Assembly: GCF_900292015.1 (NCBI RefSeq)
Contig: NZ_LR130759.1
Coordinates: 4,526,001 to 4,590,000, forward strand
Direction: 5' to 3'
From: Mycobacterium basiliense
Lineage (GTDB): Bacteria; Actinomycetota; Actinomycetes; Mycobacteriales; Mycobacteriaceae
DNA: 64,000 nt
Shown here one piece after another: positions 46,108-57,341 of the stretch (position 1 is the first letter of the stretch; the number at the start of each line of letters is the position of its first letter). The notes beneath the pieces were generated by a model, which made no database searches, was not told where the DNA came from, and saw nothing but the letters and a program-made list of their open reading frames with translations. The position numbers were made by a program, and so were the translations under genes.

Positions 46108-47172
46108 TTGTCCCAGCACCCTTCAGGCCGCTCTGCTGCCGCAGCGCCTCACGCATCGCGCAATCGTTGGCTTCAACATCACCGTAACGAAGTCACCGAA
46201 ATCATCCCCCTGGATGGCTTCGACGAACTCGACGACGCCGAACTCGCCGACCTCGATGAATTGGACTTCGGCGGTCCCGATTTCGACATGGGCACCGAGC
46301 TCTTGCAAGCTCCCGAGCTCGACGATCTGGATGACGTCGACGATCTGTCCCCCGCCCGGCTGGCCGCTCCCGCCGAGCAGCGGGTTGGGGTGATCGCCGA
46401 GCCCGAGGCCAAACCACTTGCTCCGCGCTTCCATGCCACCGACGTCACCCCGGTGGCGCGCCGCGGCGGTCAACACCGCAAGCAGCCCACCAGCGCGGCA
46501 AAGGGACGCCTGCTGATCTCGTCTATGGCCGCCGGCGCAGCGGCCGCCGCAGCCCACACCGTGCTCCATCAATCCGATACCACCAGTGCCGACACCGTGC
46601 TGACCGCTAATGCGTCGGCGCTCACCGGCGGGTCGAGCGGCAGCGAGCCCCGCGGCGCCCAGGTGATCGCGGCACAGCCGGCGGCCGATGCGGCGGTACA
46701 CAACGCGGAGTTCGCGCGGGGCGTGGCGTTCGCCCAAGAACGGGCTCAGCGTGAAGCTCGACTGCAACAGCCACTGTACGTTTTGCCGACCAAAGGCATA
46801 TTCACCTCGAATTTCGGATATCGCTGGGGCGTCCTGCACGCCGGTATCGACCTGGCCAACTCGATCGGAACCCCGATCTATGCGGTGTCGGACGGTGTCG
46901 TCATCGACGCCGGCCCCACCGCCGGTTATGGCATGTGGGTCAAGCTGCGCCACGCCGACGGCACCGTTACGCTCTACGGTCACGTCAACACCACGTTGGT
47001 CAGCGTCGGACAGCGGGTGATGGCCGGGGACCAGATAGCCACGATGGGCAACCGGGGTTTCTCCACCGGACCACACCTGCACTTCGAGGTTCTCCAGGGC
47101 GGCACTGAGCGGATTGACCCCGTGCCGTGGCTCGCCAAGCGTGGACTTTTTGTCGGCAACTACGCCGGCTGA
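46108..47172 (+). CDS. M23-family peptidase (LytM-type), membrane-anchored (Rv0950c-like)
   Basis: A 354-residue protein if started at TTG 46108; ATG at 45952 also opens the frame but adds a lead without a ribosome site. The N-terminal half is acidic (runs of DDLDDVDDL), followed by a membrane helix (LLISSMAAGAAAAAAHTVL). The C-terminal LytM domain has HAGIDLA with the first zinc His and Asp, and GPHLHFEV with the His-x-His. It cuts glycyl or related peptide bonds in peptidoglycan, or acts as a cofactor for other hydrolases. The start is the weakest part of this call. Confidence 0.83.
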   Translation: MSQHPSGRSAAAAPHASRNRWLQHHRNEVTEIIPLDGFDELDDAELADLDELDFGGPDFDMGTELLQAPELDDLDDVDDLSPARLAAPAEQRVGVIAEPEAKPLAPRFHATDVTPVARRGGQHRKQPTSAAKGRLLISSMAAGAAAAAAHTVLHQSDTTSADTVLTANASALTGGSSGSEPRGAQVIAAQPAADAAVHNAEFARGVAFAQERAQREARLQQPLYVLPTKGIFTSNFGYRWGVLHAGIDLANSIGTPIYAVSDGVVIDAGPTAGYGMWVKLRHADGTVTLYGHVNTTLVSVGQRVMAGDQIATMGNRGFSTGPHLHFEVLQGGTERIDPVPWLAKRGLFVGNYAG

Positions 47173-47175
47173 CCG

Positions 47176-47748
47176 GTGACGGCGTCGGACGAGACCCCCT
47201 CGCAAGAGGAACCGCCCGAGAGCGCGACGCCATCGGAAGAACCACGAACCCGCATCATCCGGCGGGCTCCGACCGGGCCGATACCGCCGGTAGGGGACTC
47301 CGAGACCACGCAGCTCCCGCAAACCGAGACCGCGACCCGCATCATCCGGCGCGCCGAGTTGCCGGCCGTCCCGACGGTCGAACCGAGTGCCCGTACCGCT
47401 GTGGCGGCCGCGGCGGTCAGCATCGTCAGTGGATGGGCCACGTCGGTGGTGGCCACCGACTTGATCACCGGATGGTGGCGCAGCGACCGATTGTTCTGTC
47501 TCGCGGTCGGCTTTCTCGCTCTGGTCTTCGCGGTGTCAACCGTCGCCGGCGTGATCATGCTGCTGCTGCGACGACCGGTTGGGCGTCATCTGATCGCGGC
47601 GGGGGCGGTGGTTGCGGTGTTGACCTACGGCGGGGTGTTCGTCGCCGGAGCACGCGTGGCATGGATCGTGCACACCCTTCCGATACTGCCGCTCACCAGT
47701 GTGGTGCTGGCGCTGCATCCCCGGACCAAACGCTGGCTGCTGGCGTAG
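47176..47748 (+). CDS. Hypothetical membrane protein with RIIRRA repeat
   Basis: A 190-residue protein starting at GTG 47176, only 3 bp after the M23 peptidase stop, so it is probably co-transcribed. The N-terminal 65 residues are acidic and proline-rich with two copies of a TRIIRRA motif (in RTRIIRRAP and TRIIRRAEL), 38 residues apart. Three hydrophobic helices follow (about 77-95, 105-132, 138-158). No enzymatic motif is seen. A role beside the peptidase in the envelope is inference. The C-terminus is basic (PRTKRWLLA). Confidence 0.7.
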   Translation: MTASDETPSQEEPPESATPSEEPRTRIIRRAPTGPIPPVGDSETTQLPQTETATRIIRRAELPAVPTVEPSARTAVAAAAVSIVSGWATSVVATDLITGWWRSDRLFCLAVGFLALVFAVSTVAGVIMLLLRRPVGRHLIAAGAVVAVLTYGGVFVAGARVAWIVHTLPILPLTSVVLALHPRTKRWLLA

Positions 47749-47815
47749 ATCATCACCGAATGTGTTCTCACGGCGAAAATTTCGCGGCGCTTTCGCAATG
47801 GGTTCACGCTCGGCG

Positions 47816-50107
47816 CTAGAGCTTGGCGACCGGGGCGTGGTTGTGCATGAGCTTCACCCGCCCCGAGCTACCGAAGTCGATCAGCGACATCGCCGACTCG
47901 CCGACACCGGAGACTTCTTCGACCCGGCCCAGGCCGTACTTGTCATGTGTCACTCGATCGCCCGGCTGCAGCACCAGCAGCGGGCGCTTGCTGGTCCCCG
48001 AGCGGTTCGGCGCCGATCGCGGTGTACCGAACCGGCCGGCACCGCTCACCGGAGCACTGAACGACGGCTTGGGCGCAAGGCGCCGCCAGTTGACAAGTTC
48101 CTGCGGAATCTCCCGCAGAAAGCGTGATTCCGGGTTGAGCATCGGCTGTCCCCACGAAGACCGGACGATGGCTCTGCTGACGTAGAGCCGTTGCCGCGCC
48201 CTGGTGATGCCAACGTAGGCCAGCCGCCGCTCCTCGGAGAGTTCGGTCGGATCATCCAGCGCACGCATGTGGGGGAACATTCCGTCCTCCCAGCCGGTCA
48301 CAAACACCACCGGGAACTCCAGACCCTTGGCGGTGTGCAGGGTCATCAGCGTGACCACACCAGCGCTGTGCTCCGGAATTTCGTCGGTGTCGGCAACCAG
48401 CGACACCCTTTCCAAAAACGCGGCCAGCACACCGGTGTCCGGCACGTCTTCTTCCTCGGGTTCGACCGCGGCCGCATTGGCTTGGTCGGTGCTGAATTCG
48501 TGTGCGACGCTGACGAGTTCGTTCAGGTTGTCCAGCCGGGCAAGCTCCTGGGGGTCGGTGGACGCTTCCAGCTCCCGGCGGTAGCCGGTGCGTTCGAGCA
48601 CCGACTCGACCAAATCGCCGAGATCATCGTCGAGGCGTCCGCGCAGTTCGTCGAGCATCTCGACAAATCCCGCAATCGCCTTCTCGGCGCGACTGTTGAG
48701 CATCGGCACTTTGCCATCGGCGGCGGCCTGCAACGCGTCAGCGAAGCTGGCGCCGGTGTTCTCGGCGTACACCGCTACGCACGCCTCGGCGCGATCACCG
48801 ATGCCGCGCCGCGGCGTGTTGAGGATGCGCCGCATGCTGACCGCATCGCCGGGATTGTCCAGCACACGCAGGTAGGCGACGATGTCACGAATTTCCTTGC
48901 GCTCGTAAAAACGCACTCCGCCGACGACTTTGTACGGAATTCCGGCGCGGATAAACACCTCTTCCAGCGACCGCGAAGAATTATTGGTGCGGTAGAAAAC
49001 CGCGACATCGTTGTAGGTGATATCGCCGCGCTCGGCCAGCGCATCGATCTCTTCGGCAACAAACCTGGCCTCGTCATGTTCGTTGTCGGCGACGTAGCCG
49101 ACGATCAGCTCGCCTTCGCCCGCGTCGGTCCATAACCGCTTGTCTCGGCGCCCGGAGTTGCGGGCGATCACCGAATTGGCCGCGGACAGAATGTTCTGCG
49201 TCGAGCGGTAGTTCTGTTCCAGCAGAATCGTTGTGGCGTCCGGGTAGTCGCGCTCGAAGTCTTCGATATTGCGAATGGTGGCGCCTCGGAACGCGTAGAT
49301 CGACTGGTCTGCATCGCCGACCACACATAACTGTCCGGGTGGCACACCGTCTTCGGTGTCACGGCCGACCAACTCCCGCACCAGAACATACTGGGCGTGG
49401 TTGGTGTCCTGGTATTCATCGACCAGAACGTGCCGAAACCGCCGCCGGTAGTACTGGGCGATGTCCGGGAAGGTCTGCAGCACCGCGACCGTCTCGCCGA
49501 TGAGGTCGTCGAAGTCCAGCGCATTGGCCGCACGCAGGCGGCGCTGATATTCGCCAAACACGGAGGCGACGGTGCGCGACAGGTCATCGGACTCATCTGT
49601 TAGATCCGACACCGCCTGATGCGGGTCGATCAACTCGTTCTTCAGGTTCGAAATGGCGTTGGCCAGCAGCCGCGGCGAGTATCGCTTGATGTCCAGGCCC
49701 ATGTCGCGACCGATCATTTGCAGTAGACGCCGCGAGTCGTCGGCATCGTAGATCGAAAAGTTCGAATTGAGGCCTTCGATCAGCGACGCCTGGTTGCGCA
49801 AGATCCGCACGCAGGTGGAGTGAAACGTGGACACCCACATATACCGGGCCCGGTCGCCGACCAGGCCTACCACCCGCTCGCGCATCTCGGCAGCGGCCTT
49901 GTTGGTGAAGGTAATGGCCAAAATCTGGCCGACCCCCACGCCGCGGTCAGCGATCAGATAGGCGATGCGCCGGGTCAACACCGCAGTCTTGCCGGAACCT
50001 GCTCCGGCGACGATCAGCAGCGGCGAACCCTCATGCACCACCGCCTGGCGCTGTTGCGGGTTGAGACCTTCTAGCAATTGGTCGGCATCGGTCGCGTGCA
50101 CACTCAT
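47816..50107 (-). CDS. uvrD1: ATP-dependent DNA helicase UvrD1
   Basis: A 763-residue superfamily 1 helicase. Motif I is VAGAGSGKTAVLTRR (Walker A 35-41), followed by ITFTNKAAAEMRERV, motif II DEYQDTN, QNYRST and VTLMTLHTAKGLEFP (motif V), with motif VI in YVGITRARQRLYVS. It unwinds DNA in nucleotide excision repair and, with Ku in mycobacteria, in end-joining. The C-terminal residues HDKYGLGRVEEVSG form the Tudor-like RNA-polymerase-binding domain. ATG 50107. It converges with the hypothetical membrane gene. Confidence 0.96.
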   Translation of the reverse strand: MSVHATDADQLLEGLNPQQRQAVVHEGSPLLIVAGAGSGKTAVLTRRIAYLIADRGVGVGQILAITFTNKAAAEMRERVVGLVGDRARYMWVSTFHSTCVRILRNQASLIEGLNSNFSIYDADDSRRLLQMIGRDMGLDIKRYSPRLLANAISNLKNELIDPHQAVSDLTDESDDLSRTVASVFGEYQRRLRAANALDFDDLIGETVAVLQTFPDIAQYYRRRFRHVLVDEYQDTNHAQYVLVRELVGRDTEDGVPPGQLCVVGDADQSIYAFRGATIRNIEDFERDYPDATTILLEQNYRSTQNILSAANSVIARNSGRRDKRLWTDAGEGELIVGYVADNEHDEARFVAEEIDALAERGDITYNDVAVFYRTNNSSRSLEEVFIRAGIPYKVVGGVRFYERKEIRDIVAYLRVLDNPGDAVSMRRILNTPRRGIGDRAEACVAVYAENTGASFADALQAAADGKVPMLNSRAEKAIAGFVEMLDELRGRLDDDLGDLVESVLERTGYRRELEASTDPQELARLDNLNELVSVAHEFSTDQANAAAVEPEEEDVPDTGVLAAFLERVSLVADTDEIPEHSAGVVTLMTLHTAKGLEFPVVFVTGWEDGMFPHMRALDDPTELSEERRLAYVGITRARQRLYVSRAIVRSSWGQPMLNPESRFLREIPQELVNWRRLAPKPSFSAPVSGAGRFGTPRSAPNRSGTSKRPLLVLQPGDRVTHDKYGLGRVEEVSGVGESAMSLIDFGSSGRVKLMHNHAPVAKL

Positions 50108-50183
50108 GTCCGTCCAAACTTACCGCCGATCGCCGACGACCTCGCACGGACCGGTCGAACACTCGGGCAGCGACACGGCGTGG

Positions 50184-50920
50184 TTAGCTGCCCAAGCCCG
50201 ATTGCTGGTCGCCCTGGTTGAGGCCGCCGAAGCTGTTGGTGGCGGATCCCGTATTGGCGCCACCGGTACTTGGAAACCCGTTTGGTTGGTGCCGATATTT
50301 CCGACAACCGCACTCGAGGTGCCGGTGTTCTGGATTCCCGAGTTGTTGTTGCCGTTCCCGAGTTGCTGTTGCCGTTGTTGTTGAAGCCCGAGTTTCCATA
50401 GCCGGCGCCCGTGTTCGGATTACCCGAGTTCATGGCTCCGGTGTTTACGCTGCCCGAGTTTAGGAACCCGGTATTGCCCGAGCCCAAGCTTCCGAGACCC
50501 ACGTTGACGCCGCCGGCATTCTCGTAGCCGACGTTTCCAGATCCTGCGTTACCGGAGCCCACGTTGAAGCTGCCGGCGTTGCCGAAACCGACGTTGTCGT
50601 GACCGAATAGATTCGACATCACCATCTGCACCAACGTATCTCGATTAGCCGCGATCGCCGCCGGCACCACCGTCGCCGCCCGCGCCGCCTCGAACACGCT
50701 CGCCATCGCCTCGGCCTTGCCGGCCGCACCCGCGGCCTGTGGCCGCGCACTCAGCCCACTCGCGTACGGGGCGCCGGCAGCCACCATTGACGCCGACGCC
50801 GGTACCGACCCCCGCTCACCGGCAAGGCCGTCCCCGCCGCGGCCCGTAGCATCCGGGTTGACCCGCGCCAGCAAACATCAGCAAAGAGTTGATCTTGGGC
50901 GGCAACACCGAAAAGTTCAT
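50184..50920 (-). pseudogene. Broken PPE-MPTR gene
   Basis: The reading begins at ATG 50920 with MNFSVLPPKINSLLMFAG, the PPE lead. A one-base shift near 50860 moves into STRMLRAAAG, another into the frame holding AEAMASVFEAARAATV and NLFGHD, then MPTR-type repeats (FGNAGSFNVGSGNAGSG). The usual W-x-G helix region is missing. Near 50330 the frame shifts again, and the repeats continue in the other frame as GGANTGSATNSFGGLNQG to TAA at 50186. At least three frame changes make it non-functional. It lies directly upstream of uvrD1. Confidence 0.8.
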
Positions 50921-51329
50921 TGCCGCAGCCTTTTCCAAGAGGGGTCTCGGCTACACCGCGAAGGCTGAGCCGGCGACTCCCAGTTACCGCGATTCGAAGC
51001 CTACGAGCCTTCCGAGAGTCCGCATCCGGCATTCGTAGACTTTCCGCCGGGTTACCGGGGTGCACATCACGCAACACGCCGGTCCGGTGCTCGCGGGACC
51101 TATCACCGCGCCCCAGGATCACCCGCGCGGCCAATATCCGCAGAGCCGCCTTCCAGACCTTCTTTGCGCAGGTGCGCCGGTTAGTGGCACACTCTCCTCG
51201 TGCTCAACATGCAGCGCCGATTTTTTTACGGGTACCCACCAGCGGTGCCCGTGGCGTAGCTGCTTTCGCAGAGCCCCGTGGTCCGCTTCGGCGATCGGGG
51301 CTCGTCTCTTGTGTGAGGCCTGATGCCGG
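50921..51329. other. Intergenic region with the chorismate mutase leader
   Basis: 409 bases between the PPE pseudogene start and chorismate mutase. The first 250 bases have no supported gene. The last 110 hold a T-run and three hairpins described as a separate feature. Confidence 0.6.
51228..51303 (+). promoter_or_regulatory. Structured leader (three hairpins) before chorismate mutase
   Basis: Three successive stem-loops: ACGGGTA/TGCCCGT (51228-51252), CTGC-TTTC-GCAG (51260-51271), and GAGCCCCG/CGGGGCTC (51271-51303) with an inner CCG/CGG. They follow a run of seven T at 51221-51227 and end 26 bp before ATG 51330. It could be an attenuator, a riboswitch-like leader or a small RNA. No known family is recognised. 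Confidence 0.45.
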
Positions 51330-52702
<1,373 letters not shown>

Positions 52703-52751
52703 CGCCCGATCACCCCTATTAGCGCGCATCAGGCCGCATTAGGGTCGAACC

Positions 52752-54416
52752 ATGACCTCCGAGCAATCAATCCCTGACATCACAGCCACTTCGGCGTGGC
52801 AGGCGCTGCGCAAGCATCACGATCAGATCGGAGAGACGCACCTTCGGCAGTTCTTCGCCGACGATCCCAATCGCGGACACGATCTCACCATCACCGTCGG
52901 CGACCTCTACATCGACTACAGCAAGCACCGGATCAACCGCGAGACAATAAGGTTGCTGATCGACCTTGCGCGCGATGCCAACCTCGAAGAACACCGCGAC
53001 CAGATGTTCGCCGGCATGCACATCAACACCTCGGAGAATCGCGCGGTCCTGCACACCGCACTGCGGTTGCCCCGTGACGCCGAGCTGATTGTCGACGGAC
53101 ACAACGTGGCCGAGGACGTGCATGCCGTGCTCGATGCGATGGGCGATTTCACCGACCAACTGCGCAGCGGCGAATGGACCGGAGCCACCGGAAAGCGGAT
53201 CAGCACCGTGGTCAACATCGGTATCGGTGGCTCCGACCTTGGCCCGGTGATGGTCTACCAGGCGCTGCGCCACTACGCGGATGCGGGCATCTCGGCACGA
53301 TTCGTCTCCAATGTCGACCCCGCAGACCTGATCGCCACTCTGGCCGACTTAGACCCTGCCACAACGCTTTTCATCGTGGCATCAAAAACCTTCTCCACAT
53401 TGGAGACGTTGACCAACGCGACAGCCGCGCGACGCTGGCTAACCGACGCGCTGGGTGACGCAGCGGTCGCCCAACATTTCGTCGCGGTTTCCACCAACCG
53501 ACGCCTCGTCGACGACTTCGGCATCAACACCGACAACATGTTCGGATTTTGGGATTGGGTCGGCGGGCGCTATTCGGTCGATTCGGCGATCGGTTTGTCG
53601 GTGATGGCCGTCATCGGCCGGGAAGCGTTCGCCGACTTCCTGTCCGGATTCCACATCGTCGACGAGCACTTCAAGACCTCCCCGTTGGAGTCCAATGCGC
53701 CTGCGCTACTAGGCCTGATCGGGTTGTGGTACGCCAACTTCCTGGGGGCGCAATCGCGAGCAGTATTGCCGTATTCCAACGACCTGGCCCGCTTTGCCGC
53801 CTACCTGCAGCAGCTGACCATGGAATCCAACGGCAAGTCGACGCGCGCCGACGGCACACCGGTCACCACGGACACCGGCGAAATCTATTGGGGGGAACCG
53901 GGAACCAACGGGCAGCATGCGTTTTACCAATTGTTACACCAAGGCACCCGGTTGATCCCGGCCGACTTCATCGGTTTCAGCCAACCCCTCGATGACCTGC
54001 CGACCGTCGAGGGTACCGGCAGCATGCACGACTTGCTGATGAGCAACTTCTTCGCCCAAACCCAGGTGCTGGCATTCGGCAAGACGGCCGACGAGATCGC
54101 CGCCGAGGGCACCCCCGCCGAAGTGGTGCCGCACAAGGTGATGCCGGGCAACCGGCCGTCGACCTCGATTCTGGCCGACCGGCTCACGCCGTCGGTGCTG
54201 GGACAGTTGATCGCGCTCTACGAGCATCAGGTATTTACCGAAGGTGTGGTGTGGGGCATCGACTCGTTCGACCAGTGGGGTGTTGAACTGGGCAAAACCC
54301 AGGCAAAGGCGTTGCTTCCGGTGATCACCAGCGATGACACGCCGGAGCGACAGTCGGACAGCTCGACCGATTCGCTGGTGCGTCGCTACCGAACACAACG
54401 AGGGCGTGCCGGCTGA
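52752..54416 (+). CDS. pgi: Glucose-6-phosphate isomerase
   Basis: A 554-residue glycolytic and gluconeogenic enzyme interconverting glucose-6-P and fructose-6-P. Signature segments are [49 protein letters not shown], the active-site [17 protein letters not shown] stretch (here [11 protein letters not shown]) and the lysine region at [17 protein letters not shown] 52752. Length agrees with M. tuberculosis Pgi (553). It ends at an inverted repeat shared with the convergent dehydrogenase gene. Confidence 0.97.
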   Translation: MTSEQSIPDITATSAWQALRKHHDQIGETHLRQFFADDPNRGHDLTITVGDLYIDYSKHRINRETIRLLIDLARDANLEEHRDQMFAGMHINTSENRAVLHTALRLPRDAELIVDGHNVAEDVHAVLDAMGDFTDQLRSGEWTGATGKRISTVVNIGIGGSDLGPVMVYQALRHYADAGISARFVSNVDPADLIATLADLDPATTLFIVASKTFSTLETLTNATAARRWLTDALGDAAVAQHFVAVSTNRRLVDDFGINTDNMFGFWDWVGGRYSVDSAIGLSVMAVIGREAFADFLSGFHIVDEHFKTSPLESNAPALLGLIGLWYANFLGAQSRAVLPYSNDLARFAAYLQQLTMESNGKSTRADGTPVTTDTGEIYWGEPGTNGQHAFYQLLHQGTRLIPADFIGFSQPLDDLPTVEGTGSMHDLLMSNFFAQTQVLAFGKTADEIAAEGTPAEVVPHKVMPGNRPSTSILADRLTPSVLGQLIALYEHQVFTEGVVWGIDSFDQWGVELGKTQAKALLPVITSDDTPERQSDSSTDSLVRRYRTQRGRAG

Positions 54417-54432
54417 CGGCCCCGCATCGGCT

Positions 54433-54478
54433 GTGAATTTGACGACGCGACACGCCGACACCGCGTCGTCAGATTCAC
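54433..54478. terminator. Bidirectional hairpin between pgi and the SDR gene
   Basis: A 17-bp stem at 54433-54449 and 54462-54478 with one T/C mismatch that is G-U in RNA, and a 12-base loop (ACACGCCGACAC). It lies between convergent genes, 16 bp after the pgi stop and 10 bp before the SDR stop. No T-run. Confidence 0.6.
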
Positions 54479-54488
54479 TGTCGATGGG

Positions 54489-55250
54489 TTAGGCGAATCG
54501 CTTGGTCAGCGGAGGCGGCAGCACCCGCATTAGCTGCACCAGGGCCGCCCAGGGCCACCATGGCACCGCGGCCCGGCCTGGTTCGCGTTCGATGGCCGCG
54601 ACGAGCGCCTTGACGCCAGTTTCGTTGTCCACCATCAACATTGTGCTCGCGGACTTGGCAGTCATCTCCGACTCGATGTAGCCCGGCTCGATCACCGAGA
54701 TCTTGATCGGCCCGTTGGCGTACTCGGCGCGCAGCGACTCGCCCAGCGAACTCAATCCGGCTTTGCTTGCCGCATATGCCGCTTTGACACCGGGCACACC
54801 CTTGTTGCCGAGCACCGACGAAATGAGCACCAGATGCCCCGAACCGCTGTTGTGGAACATCTCCAGCGCCGTCTCGATCTGTACCAGCGCGGCGATCAGG
54901 TTGGTCTCGATGGTTGCCTTGTTCGCCCACAACTTGCCCGAGCCCAGCCGGGCGCCCTTTCCGATGCCGGCGTTGACAATGACGCGGTCGACGCCACCAA
55001 GCTCATCGCTCAACTCGGCAAACACTTTGGGCACCTGGTCGTGGTCGTTGACGTCGAGTTCGGCTATCGCGATCTTGATCGATGGGTACTTCTGCGACAG
55101 TTCGCTTTTCAATTCTTCGAGGCGATCGGTACGACGCGCGCACAGCGCTAGGTCACGGTCCTTAGCAGCGAAGGCGCGGGCCATGCCAGCACCGAGACCG
55201 GAGCTGGCGCCGGTGATAAGGATTTTCTGGCGGGTCACTCGGGTGAGCAT
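54489..55250 (-). CDS. Short-chain dehydrogenase/reductase (Rv0945-like)
   Basis: A 253-residue SDR. The cofactor loop is ILITGASSGLGAGMARAFA, followed by the NAG motif VIVNAGIGKG, catalytic SSV region (LISSVLGNKG) and YAASK with the Tyr and Lys. R-rich residues after the second strand (CARRTDRLEEL) suggest NADP(H). The substrate is unknown. It is 5 bp from the Fpg gene on the same strand, so likely co-transcribed, and it converges on pgi over a hairpin. Confidence 0.9.
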   Translation of the reverse strand: MLTRVTRQKILITGASSGLGAGMARAFAAKDRDLALCARRTDRLEELKSELSQKYPSIKIAIAELDVNDHDQVPKVFAELSDELGGVDRVIVNAGIGKGARLGSGKLWANKATIETNLIAALVQIETALEMFHNSGSGHLVLISSVLGNKGVPGVKAAYAASKAGLSSLGESLRAEYANGPIKISVIEPGYIESEMTAKSASTMLMVDNETGVKALVAAIEREPGRAAVPWWPWAALVQLMRVLPPPLTKRFA

Positions 55251-55255
55251 AGCGA

Positions 55256-56119
55256 CTATTTCAGCAACCGCGACATGCGCCGGTCGGCCAGCACCTTGCC
55301 GCCGGTCTGGCAGCCGGGGCAGTACTGAAAAGACTTGTCCGCAAACGAAACTTCCCGGACCGTGTCACCACACACTGGACAGGGCAAGCCGGTGCGCGCA
55401 TGCACCCGCAGTCCGGAGCGCTTCTCGCCCTTGAGCATGGCGGCTCCTTGGCCGACGGAACGACCGACCGCGTCGGTGAGGACCGAGACCATCGCGTCAT
55501 GCAACGTGGCGAGCTGTTCGTCGGACAGTTTGCCCGCCGTGGCGAACGGCGAGATCTTCGCGACGTGCAGGATCTCGTCGCTGTAGGCATTGCCGACGCC
55601 GGCGATCACCTTCTGGTCAGTGATTGCGGTCTTGATCCGACCGGTGTTTCCGGCCAAGACACCGGCGAGCTCCTCGGGGCCGAGTTCCAGCGCATCCGGT
55701 CCGAGCGCAGCGATGCCTGGGACCTGCTGCGGATCCTGGACCAGCCAGACCGCCAGCCTCTTCTGAGTGCCGGCTTCGGTGAGGTCGAAACCGGGCGCCT
55801 CACCGGGTGTACCCAGGTGGACACGCAGCGCGATCGGACCTTTGCCGGGTCGCAGAGGGGTGGCAGCCAGTTTGTCCGACCAGCGCAACCAGCCCGCCCG
55901 GGACAAGTGCGCGATCAACCACAGCTCTCCGCCCCGCAGTCCCAGATACTTGCCCCACCGATGGGTGTCCACCACGATCTGGCCGTGCAGGGCATCGATC
56001 GGCGGATCGAAGGTTTTCAGCACCGACAGCGCGCAGACATCGACGCGGCCGATCGTCGCCCCGACGGCATGGCGCCGCAGATGGTCGACCAGCGCTTCGA
56101 TCTCGGGGAGTTCGGGCAC
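55256..56119 (-). CDS. Formamidopyrimidine/endonuclease VIII-type DNA glycosylase (Fpg2, Rv0944-like), full length
   Basis: A 287-residue Fpg/Nei enzyme. The N-terminus MPELPEIEALVDHLRR carries the catalytic proline and glutamate. The helix-two-turn-helix segment is IAGVGNAYSDEILH. The zinc finger is C-x2-C-x16-C-x2-C, in CPVC and CPGC. The Fpg-type lesion-loop residues are present. It excises oxidised bases such as 8-oxoguanine and cuts the strand. H37Rv Rv0944 is about 158 residues and lacks the N-terminal half in my memory; this copy is complete. It lies 5 bp upstream of the SDR gene. Confidence 0.9.
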   Translation of the reverse strand: MPELPEIEALVDHLRRHAVGATIGRVDVCALSVLKTFDPPIDALHGQIVVDTHRWGKYLGLRGGELWLIAHLSRAGWLRWSDKLAATPLRPGKGPIALRVHLGTPGEAPGFDLTEAGTQKRLAVWLVQDPQQVPGIAALGPDALELGPEELAGVLAGNTGRIKTAITDQKVIAGVGNAYSDEILHVAKISPFATAGKLSDEQLATLHDAMVSVLTDAVGRSVGQGAAMLKGEKRSGLRVHARTGLPCPVCGDTVREVSFADKSFQYCPGCQTGGKVLADRRMSRLLK

Positions 56120-56166
56120 CTATTCAGTCTGCCGACCGTCGCGACCACGTGTCCATTCGCGCCGGC

Positions 56167-57216
56167 CTACCTACCCGGCCCGTCCGCTCCGGCCTTGCCG
56201 AAGAGCAATCCACCGCTGCCGCCAAAGCCGGGGAATCCGAACGGCGCAGCCGCTCCACCGTTGCCTCCGTTGCCGATCAGAAACGCATCCCCACCGTCGC
56301 CGCCATCGCCGTCGCCCGTAGAGCCGACGCCGAGGATTAACGACTGAGCCCCGCCGGCATCACCGCCGGTGCCACCGTCGCCATACAGAAACCCGCCATT
56401 GCCGCCGTCGCCACCGCTACCGCTGCCCCCCTCGAGGCCACCGCCCGATCCGCTGCCGCCCACTCCACCGATCGCCCCGTTGCCGCCGCGACCGAAAAGT
56501 CCTGCGCCGCCGCCTCCTCCGCCGTTGCCACCGGCGCCGCCATTGGTACTTTCACCGCTGCTGGGTACGCCACCGTTGCCGCCCGCACCGCCGGCGGCAC
56601 CGTTTCCGGGAACGCCCTGCAGGAATCCGCCGTTACCGCCGCTACCGCCGTTGCCGCCGGCCTGGCCCGGATGACCGGGTCCGCCCGGGGCGCCGTCACC
56701 ACCGATGCCCCCGACGCCACCGTTGCCGAGCAACCCGGCAGACCCGCCGTTACCGCCGCGTTGCCCGACCCCGCCGGACCCGCCACGGCCTCCGCTGCCG
56801 ATCAACCAGCCGCCGTCCCCACCGTTTTGCCCGGTGCCGGGCGCGCCATCGGCGCCATTACCGATCAACGGTCGTCCGGTAATCGCTTGCACCGGCGCAT
56901 TGACCGCGTCCAATACCGGTTGCAGCGGGGAGGCATTAGCCGCCTCGGCGCCGGTGTACGCGCTGGCACCAGCATTCAATGCCTGCACAAATTGCGAGTG
57001 AAACGATTCCACCTGGGCACTCATCGCCTGATACGCCTCAGCGTGTGCCCCGAAGATTGCCGCGATCGACGCCGATATCTCGTCGGCACCGGCGGCCAGC
57101 AGCGAGGTTGTCGGCGCCGTAGCCGCAGCGTTGGCCGCACTGATCGAGGAGCCGATGCGCGCGAAATCCGTTGCTGCCGAAGCTACTAATTCCGGCGTCG
57201 CGAACACAAAGGACAT
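56167..57216 (-). CDS. PE_PGRS family protein
   Basis: A 349-residue protein. The PE domain (1-95) starts [22 protein letters not shown] and ends near [16 protein letters not shown] linker follows with the [11 protein letters not shown] motif, then a Gly-rich PGRS region (about 130-349) of GGxGG repeats with Asp, Asn and Ser. PE proteins are exported by ESX-5. ATG 57216. The repeat region has six-frame shadows on the other strand that are Pro-rich and not real. Confidence 0.93.
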   Translation of the reverse strand: MSFVFATPELVASAATDFARIGSSISAANAAATAPTTSLLAAGADEISASIAAIFGAHAEAYQAMSAQVESFHSQFVQALNAGASAYTGAEAANASPLQPVLDAVNAPVQAITGRPLIGNGADGAPGTGQNGGDGGWLIGSGGRGGSGGVGQRGGNGGSAGLLGNGGVGGIGGDGAPGGPGHPGQAGGNGGSGGNGGFLQGVPGNGAAGGAGGNGGVPSSGESTNGGAGGNGGGGGGAGLFGRGGNGAIGGVGGSGSGGGLEGGSGSGGDGGNGGFLYGDGGTGGDAGGAQSLILGVGSTGDGDGGDGGDAFLIGNGGNGGAAAPFGFPGFGGSGGLLFGKAGADGPGR

Positions 57217-57341
57217 CTATGGCCTCCTGAGGAGCACTCATCATCGGCTTGATCGTGGACAGTTACCGCGATCGGCAAGCGTCGGCGTTCACCGATCACG
57301 CCGTCACCGGCGAAGGCGGGCGTATGCGGTGCGATCAGCGG

